Below are positions 57,799 through 64,000 of a DNA stretch of 64,000 nt, one piece after another. Position numbers and translations under genes: made by a program. The notes under the pieces were generated by a model. It was not told the DNA's origin. It made no database searches and saw only the letters and a list, made by a program, of their open reading frames with translations. The first letter of the stretch is position 1. Each line of letters opens with the position of its first letter. This DNA comes from Nematostella vectensis. Taxonomy: Eukaryota > Cnidaria > Anthozoa > Actiniaria > Edwardsiidae. The DNA is taken from positions 17,124,887 through 17,188,886 of the forward strand of contig NC_064034.1 of assembly GCF_932526225.1 (NCBI RefSeq), in the 5' to 3' direction.

Positions 57799-57928
57799 TT
57801 CCCTGCTAGCAGAGGCCTCTTTTCTCTGTATTTCGCTGGGCTGGAGTTCGAGAGGAAAAGAAATATCTTTTCCTCGCGAACTCCAGCCCAGCGAAATACA
57901 GAGAAAACAGGCCTCTGCTAGCAGGGAA
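57799..57928. mobile_element. 130-bp foldback element with 10-bp duplication
   Basis: The arms ttccctgctagcagaggcct, ctttt, ctctgtatttcgctgggctg, gagttcg and their inverted copies form an almost complete palindrome around aaatatct. The flanks cgtcaatctt (57790-57799) and cgtcaatctt (57930-57939) are a direct duplication of 10 bp. A long duplication with long terminal inverted repeats fits Mutator-like elements. One half-copy occurs at 63885-63960. Confidence 0.88.
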
Positions 57929-58325
57929 CGTCAATCTTCGAATGATTCGAAAATACTTTTCCTAATATCGCCATGGAATTCCGCTTGTTCTTCCAAAGTA
58001 CCCTTTCTTCCCTTAATAAATAGATTCAAATTACAGTCTTTGTCGTTTTACGAGGTGGTTGGAATCCTTTCATTCTGCGTTTTGCTTCCTTTGGACTGTT
58101 TGTATTTCAAATGTTCTGCAACGAACTGTAGTCTATCGGACTAGTCACAATGTCTGTCGAACTAGTTCCCTCGCCTGTGTTTCCGCAGACGTAAGATTTA
58201 GAAAACGCCATTTGATCAGTGATTGGTGCATTTCGATCCGATAATGGTTTTATGCTCACGGTTGCTCACTGTGCTGTCATTTGATTGGTGGAGATTGCGA
58301 TCCGAAACTTTTCCAAAATCATCTC

Positions 58326-58386
58326 CATGTCAGTTGTCCCAGATCGACGGTTTCATCGCCAAGAAGTATCGCACTGAAGGTAAGTC
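58326..58386 (+). other. Possible exon ending at a strong donor site
   Basis: The sequence agatcgacggtttcatcgcc..cactgaag is followed by a consensus donor gtaagt at 58380-58385. An attgg box lies about 40 bp upstream (58285). No long frame supports coding. It may be the first exon of a non-coding or poorly conserved transcript (see 59542). Confidence 0.2.
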
Positions 58387-59541
58387 ATCGTAATATTTTT
58401 CTAAATTATTCTTCGACAACTACTCTATACAAATTTAGTATGAGTTCCTAGCCATATCTCTGGACCGAAAGAGGCTTTTGATACTTCGGTAGAGGCATAC
58501 ACGCAACACTACGAAGAGGCCATTTTTAATATCTAAGCTTTTTAGCAAGTTGGGTTTAACAAGGACCTGCTCTATAAGATTTATAACTGCTTGTATTTTA
58601 TTTTCTGCACAAAACAACAACAAAAGTGGGATTGAAAATCAATTGATGAACGAGTGGAAGGTATCTGGTACTGAATCGCAAGAAGACTTCAACATATTAT
58701 TTACAATAGATACTGACCAAAAAGGGACAAAAAAATGGCAGCAACGCAAACTGTTGTCAGTGGGCTCTTATATAAGCAAAAAATTGGATCAGTATAAAGG
58801 GCACTCTAATAAGTTCACATCTCTGTTGTTGTTATTTCCATAAACATTGTATTGGTTGGCAGATGTGAACTATAGGCCTTTGCATAAAAAGATAACTGTT
58901 TTGTTTAAGCATATTTACCAATACTGTAGCATTATGGTATTTCTAAATAAAATCTATTCATGTTAAAGTAAGAAAATTTTTTTTTAATCTACAGGCCAGT
59001 GTTCCATTAACATCATTTCACTCTGACCATGTCCAGATAGCTGGTTGATAAACAACAGTTTATCAACCAGCAAATATATCAAAGTTGGACAAACTTGAAC
59101 AGCTCAGCTAATATACATTTAGGTGTGATATGTAAAATTCACTATGATTATTATGTGTCAAGGACTGTTCAATATGATTTATGAAGTTAAACATATATTT
59201 ATTTATAACTGGCTTATGTTTGTCAATGGATGCAAAATGGTCCATGTTAAACCATAGGCCAACGCAAAGCTAAATGAATCAATAATAATTACTTGGCACA
59301 AATCTTTGGAAAAAGATAATATGAAATCAAAAGAAACACTAAACTGTAATTTCATTCTTTGGCTTAAAATGCTTTCTGCATAAGCAAGGGATTGTCTTTT
59401 GCTGCAATTTTATTTTCTAGGGATTTGTGTTGACAACCCTATCAGTGATATCAAATGGTGAATGATGATTCTTTATTAACAGCCCCCTGGGTATTCCAAA
59501 GTAACTGTAAGAATTTTGACTCTTTATTATTAAAATTATAG

Positions 59542-59738
59542 ATGCCTAGCCTCACTGATGAGCAAATAAAGTGACTTGCCCATCACAACAAGAATGATGT
59601 AGGCAGCAGAAACAGAATGGCAGCCAGGGTGGCAAGCTGTTTTCAGTGGATAGTAATATACACACTTGCCTAAAAGAGTGAAACCTCAGCTGAATGGCAG
59701 GAGTCTTGCTGCAGGATGTTTGCGTCAAGAAAACCAGG
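59542..59738 (+). other. Possible non-coding exon with acceptor and donor
   Basis: It is bounded by an acceptor (aaattatag) and a donor (aaaccag|gtaaaa). The ATG at its start meets a stop within 10 codons, and no long frame crosses it. It is GC-richer than its AT-rich surroundings. A spliced lncRNA together with 58326-58386 is possible but unproven. Confidence 0.2.
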
Positions 59739-59744
59739 TAAAAT

Positions 59745-60955
59745 CATTTCATACTTGCATAAACAACAGACTTTCATTTACTGTAAAAGGATGCTATAAT
59801 TTAATAGGCCTATGTATTTATTAGGCAGAGATCTACTAACAAGTTTCAAATAATGATACTTTTTTTTATTGAAGATTGGAAAATATATCATTATAGCATT
59901 GAAAATTAGACAAAAACAATAATGATTGTAAAAAAAAACTTGTTTTTTCTAGAAAAAAATGGATATATGCTCAGAATTCCTTAGTTATCTCCTGTGTACA
60001 TGAAAATGACTGCATCAAATTGAGGACACTTTTTTCATTAGTTTTTTTCGACAGTAATCTAATTTCTGTTTATTTAGAAGGTGGTTTCATAGCATGGGGG
60101 GACTCCCATAAAAACAAACAGGGATGAGTAATTGTCAGCAAAATCAATTTTAACTCTTTGGGTGTGGTCAACAGCATTTTTTTTATTCTTGATAGATGAG
60201 AGTGGTCCATGCAATTTGTAACCTTAGTGCTAAAAAGCACTAAAAACATTTTTTCAGTTTTTCCTGATTTTCTTTGATACTGCACATCTCTTTTCTGACA
60301 ACTTTCATGTCCAGTTGTTCTATTAGGGTATAGGGATAACAGAGGTGGAATAATTTTTGCATACCCCATAAGGGATAGCTGTTGGTAGGATTTTATAACC
60401 TAAAAGATAGAGTGATCACCCCTGTCTACAACATTTTTTTCATTGAAACTACTTATGTCACAATTCAAGCTCACATAATAAGTTTATAAGATGTGAAGAC
60501 ACACAGTCATTCAGGGTCGAAGGATACGCTCAAACCTAGTTCCCGTTAATTATTACCAATAAAAAGAGTTTAATTATATTGGTTCTAAAAACGTTTTTTT
60601 AGACGTTGCTATTGGAGCCAAGACGCAGATGTATTATTCCCAGAACCAACCCAAGAAGATCAGCGAGACTCAAGCATCTGTCACGCAACTCCCGTCACGT
60701 GACTAGGATTTTCACTTCTAAACTACTGAAGCCTGAAGCACCTGAACTCTAACGTTAGCTAGCTAATGATGATAGGCAACTTGCACTAACCTTGATCACA
60801 TAACTTTTTGGGTGCCAAAGTAGCGCACACCGGCTGTTGGCGCAAATTAACAACAAAAAAGCAACTTATCCAGCCCTTACGGATCAGCCAGAAGGTTTTC
60901 GTGTGTCAGATTTATTTATTTTTGATTTCCCTGCGTTTATCACGGCTAGCGCGTC
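59745..60955. other. Intergenic, no supported gene
   Basis: AT-rich DNA with short random frames. A GC-richer stretch at 60610-60720 (gccaagacgcagatg, tcacgcaactcccgtcacgtg) stands out but has no recognisable coding. Confidence 0.35.
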
Positions 60956-61032
60956 GGCGTTGTTCGTTCGCCAGCGATATAAGCAGCTCGGAGTGCGTCA
61001 CACTTCTGATTCTTCCAGTAAGTTTCCTTGCT

Positions 61033-61556
61033 CTGATTCTCCTCGTAAAATTATCTAATGCTCCTCATAAATTTATCTTGTTCTGATGTTCTCTGTGAAT
61101 TTACCTTGGTCTGTTGGTACGAGAAGCATCAGAGAGCATGGTAAATTTACGAGAAGCATCAGAGAGCGTGGTAAATTTACGAAGAGCATCAGAGAGAATG
61201 GTAAATTTACGAGAAGCATCAGAAAGCATGGTAAATTTACGAGAAGCATCAGAGAGCGTGGTAAGTTTACGGAGAGCATCAGAGAGAGTGGTAAATTTAC
61301 GGATAGCATCAGAGAGCATGGTAAATTTACGGAGAGCATCAGAGAGAATGGTAATTTTACTGAGAACATCAGAGAGCGTGGTAACTTTACGGAGAGCGTC
61401 AGAGAGTATGGTAAATTTACGAATAGCATCCGAGAGCGTGGTAACTTTACGAAGGGCACAGAGAGCACGGTAACTTTACGGAGAGCATCAGAGAGCATGG
61501 TAAATTTACGGGGAGCATCAGAGAGCATGGTAAATTTACGGAGAGCATCGGAGAGT
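61033..61556 (+). repeat. 30-bp repeat array with internal orientation switch
   Basis: From 61124 about 14-15 direct copies of gtaaatttacg(a/g)agagcat plus cagagag(c/a)(g/a)tg run to 61556. From 61033 to 61110 three diverged copies run in the opposite orientation (gctctgattctcctcgtaaa, ctaatgctcctcataaattt, gttctgatgttctctgtgaa). Because the unit is 30 bp, frames stay open for long distances (SIRERGKFTE; MLSDALRKFT), but no gene signals accompany them. Confidence 0.95.
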
Positions 61557-61694
61557 AGTTGTGGGTGCTTTTTTTGGAGTAGCAAGGATAAAATTTATAG
61601 AAATAGTATGTAATACATTATAGTCTTCTTGAATAAAAGTTGATAATAGTAGAACATGTCCACTTTGAGTCAATGGTTTTATAACAAACCCTTC

Positions 61695-61785
61695 AAGCGG
61701 TCGATAAGTCCGTTATGCTTAATATAGATATCAAGCGGTGACAGGTCCGTTATGCTTAATATAGATATCAAGCGGTGACAGATCT
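61695..61785. repeat. Short tandem duplication, about 37 bp x 2
   Basis: gtccgttatgcttaatatag plus atatcaagcggtgacag occurs twice in tandem, with a partial third copy (caagcggtcgataa) before it. Confidence 0.85.
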
Positions 61786-62131
61786 TATATCAAGGTACAA
61801 ATACCGCTAACCACAAATTTAGAAAAAGGGCCGAGGAAGGCAAATGATGCATGATTTTCTATCATTTTATACCGTTACTAAGAAAATATCACGTAAGTGC
61901 AAAAGTGCAGATTTTGATTTTATTTTGTTAGTAGAAAATACTTCAACTATTCTACTATTTCAATAACTTATTCTTGAAATGGTAGAAGAATTACGAATTT
62001 CTTAATACCCGGAGGCCTGGGCCCTGCAGGAAAGCCAGCCAATGGGAAACAAGTAGTCTACTTCAATCTCTTCGCCAGAATCAAGTATAACTAATGAATA
62101 TGTGATATTAAATTTCAGAGTTGTTTCTGAG

Positions 62132-63182
62132 ATGCTTGTGCTATTGTTTCTAACGTCAACATTCCTTGGTCTTGCATCGGCAGGTATGTCTTATGTTGCC
62201 GTTTTCCTTTCATTTATAAAATTGAGAATTTCTATCATCCTCCCAACATTAGGGACGTTTCTGTGTTTATGAACGCGACTGACGGCAATCGGAAGTTTAA
62301 CGTTTTTTTTTTATGTTTTGCGATAACTTTGCTCAATAAAAGAAAAAAGCTTCTATTCTACCACACAGTCTTACATGTGGAACCTACTAGCGACGCGATA
62401 GGGTTAAACACACAAAAAAAACCTCTACTTCCGGGCTGCCGTACGTCTTCCAGAAACGTGTTTACTGTGCTTGTTTGGAAAGACTGAAAGGCATTGTTAT
62501 TTTCTTTGGACAGACGGACAGGCATTTTCTTTAACCGAAACTATTACAAAAGCATTAGACATACTGTTTTTTTTTTTCTTAATAGGCGAAGGCAAATTCT
62601 TCATGGCGTGAAAGGGGGTTAAGCATAGCTTCAGACTTATTGGCACCCAGCTTCTATTCTACCACACAGTCTTACATGTCTTACAATCTTACAGTCTTAC
62701 AATAAATCCCCGGGGGATTTATTTTCTAGAGAGCCAAATTAATCTCCATTAATTGTAACATTTACAATATCCTTTTCTGTACCTCAAAACCTTCTTTTCA
62801 AAATCGTGAGAATTCAGCACATTTAAATATTATCACATCCATTAGTAGGCCTAATAAACTTTACTATAGTATAAAACGTTTTCATTCAATATCACATTTT
62901 TAAGATTAGAATTTGTCCCTGAGATAACACAGGCATTCCAAATCTTTACAGGTCAAGGGATTTGCTACCCAAAGTACGGCTGTTTCCATGACAACCCGCC
63001 GTTCAATCGTCCTCTCGTACCACTTCCTCATCCTCCCGACAGAGTTGGTACAAACTTCCGGCTCTTTACTCGTTCCAATCCCCTCATTTCAAACGTCATC
63101 GACGACAGTGACGTCAGCAAGCTACAGGCCTCTAGGTACGACGGGAAGAAAAGGACGATTATCATAGTTCATGGTTTTATCG
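62132..63182 (+). CDS. Pancreatic-lipase-like secreted protein, first two coding exons (3' part outside window)
   Basis: Triglyceride/phospholipid lipase family, extracellular (family knowledge). Exons are 62132-62183 and 62952-63182, the latter ending at a GTGAGT donor at 63183; 94 complete codons plus one base. Exon 1 is a signal peptide (MLVLLFLTSTFLGLASA). Exon 2 begins GQGICYPKYGCFHDNPPF, matching the mature N-terminus of pancreatic lipases (Cys-Tyr..Gly-Cys-Phe). It continues with RFT-like FRLFTRSNP and ends at TIIIVHGFI, the strand leading to the oxyanion hole. An acceptor (aatttcag, 62118) 13 bp before the ATG implies a non-coding first exon upstream. The catalytic Ser, Asp and His lie beyond the window. 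Confidence 0.88.
62348..62378. repeat. 31-bp direct repeat in lipase intron, copy 1
   Basis: agcttctattctaccacaca plus gtcttacatgt recurs exactly at 62649-62679, about 300 bp apart. It could reflect a local duplication or flank an insertion. Confidence 0.85.
62649..62679. repeat. 31-bp direct repeat in lipase intron, copy 2
   Basis: Exact second copy of 62348-62378, followed by further short cttacaatctta / cttacaataaat repeats. Confidence 0.85.
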
Positions 63183-63312
63183 GTGAGTAGCGGCCAGTTT
63201 TGAAAGTAAGTAATTAAGTAACTACTTTATTAAGAATGAGGGTAACACATAATAGCTATGCTAATAAGCTTATGGCCCTCCCTTAACAAATACTAGATAT
63301 TGTTAGGCACAA

Positions 63313-63329
63313 CCTAAAAGCGGAGCCCC
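63313..63329. repeat. Dispersed motif cctaaaagcggagcccc
   Basis: Second occurrence of the motif at 8360-8376, here within the lipase-like gene's next intron. Confidence 0.45.
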
Positions 63330-63884
63330 CAAATTCGATTGAATTTCGGATGGGTCTATTCATCAATCACGTGGCCGTGGGGAAAAAGCCATTATCTCGA
63401 GTTCCTAGTGAAAAAAATTTTTCGAAACTTTTGAAATAATGACAAATAACACATGGTATTTACAATTATGGACTTTTAAAGTACGTAGTGGCTATATGCC
63501 CGACAGTCGGGAAAGGTCCTCAATGGACTAAATGCCCGACAGTTTTTAAATATATTTAAATAACCCAGCAAATTGTCGAGTTCAAATTATTCTCTCTTGT
63601 TGAGAAAGGGCAAGTCAACCTGGGTTGAGCTTTGTTGTCGGTATTGAATGTTTTCTGTCGTCTGTTAACACTATAAAATCGTAATGCTAAAACATTACGG
63701 TAGTAATGTATTCTATATTAGTTTAGAAAGGTCAAGCGAATTGAATTGTGCTTTTTTTGGAATTGAATGTTTTGCCTTGCTTGTATACACTCTTTTAAAA
63801 ACACCTTTCCCGACTGTGTTATTGTAGCAGATAAAATTCAAGTGTCACAAAATGGCGATTTTATGGTGTATACTTACACGTAAG

Positions 63885-63960
63885 TTCCCTGCTAGCAGAG
63901 GCCTCTTTTCTCTGTATTTCGCTGGGCTGGAGTTCGGAGTTCGCGAGGAAAAGATACCTC
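63885..63960 (+). mobile_element. Half-copy of the 57799 foldback element
   Basis: ttccctgctagcagaggcct through ctggagttcg and gcgaggaaaagat matches one arm of the 57799-57928 palindrome. The second arm is absent before the window ends, where unrelated sequence follows (acctctgccatgg). Confidence 0.85.
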
Positions 63961-64000
63961 TGCCATGGGTCGCAAGTTCGTTTGATCAAACCGCCGTCCA

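Noticed and set aside
61073-61613. Open frames of 170-175 codons on both strands
   Set aside because: They come from the 30-bp repeat. Both strands are open simultaneously and no promoter or splice sites fit.
1-64000. tRNA, rRNA, snRNA and CRISPR-like features
   Set aside because: I looked for tRNA B-box sequences with matching cloverleaf arms and for spaced repeats with unique spacers. None was convincing; all regular repeats are direct tandem arrays without spacers.

Overview
The window is animal nuclear DNA. Its genes have many small exons with consensus GT-AG introns, proteins closely like human ones with matching exon phases, AATAAA signals, and dense minisatellites and non-autonomous transposons. 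A DIRS-type retrotransposon, many TIR miniature elements and an orphan receptor point to an early-branching or marine invertebrate. I favour an anthozoan cnidarian such as a sea anemone, but that is inference. Exons were joined by eye; every reported multi-exon gene stays in frame across all its joins. LAYOUT: 1-8.3 kb (+) holds the C-terminal 13 exons of an oxysterol-binding-protein-related lipid transfer protein (OSBPL9/ORP9 type), preceded by a 56-bp minisatellite and with several TIR elements in its introns. 8.4-15.7 kb is gene-poor. It carries a ~1.5 kb minisatellite with a 40-bp unit, two CAG-ended miniature elements, a long-armed foldback element and a few protein-like fragments I cannot name. 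15.7-18.1 kb (+) is a two-exon class A GPCR whose long cytoplasmic tail contains a 12-residue His/Gln-rich repeat. 18.2-19.0 kb holds two Harbinger-like miniature elements arranged tandemly and sharing TTA duplications. 19.8-24.1 kb (-) is a five-exon gene for an uncharacterised 681-residue protein, head to head with MAP3K1. 24.6-38.05 kb (+) is a complete 16-exon MAP3K1/MEKK1 orthologue (SWIM, RING, TOG-like region, kinase). One of its exon ends has been amplified into an intronic tandem array, and its last exon is partly duplicated downstream. 38.2-46.3 kb is a transposon-rich intergenic region with several long-TIR elements, a perfect-looking 73-bp palindrome, a LINE-like 2A remnant and an unidentified 178-codon minus-strand reading frame. 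46.3-54.65 kb (+) is a six-exon class I SAM methyltransferase whose last intron contains a ~5.1 kb DIRS-type tyrosine-recombinase retrotransposon with inverted terminal repeats and an internal complementary region. That element is itself interrupted by a TTAA-flanked miniature element. 54.7-62.1 kb is repeat-rich: several miniature elements, 30-bp arrays in opposite orientations, an orphan TATA promoter and possible non-coding exons. 62.1 kb to the end (+) is the start of a secreted pancreatic-lipase-like gene that runs off the window. The genes look like independent housekeeping, signalling and secreted functions rather than one pathway. The only clear functional pairing is the shared promoter interval between MAP3K1 and its minus-strand neighbour. 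The most unusual structures are the DIRS element's circle-junction template, the exon-end tandem array in MAP3K1, and the repeat-bearing GPCR tail.
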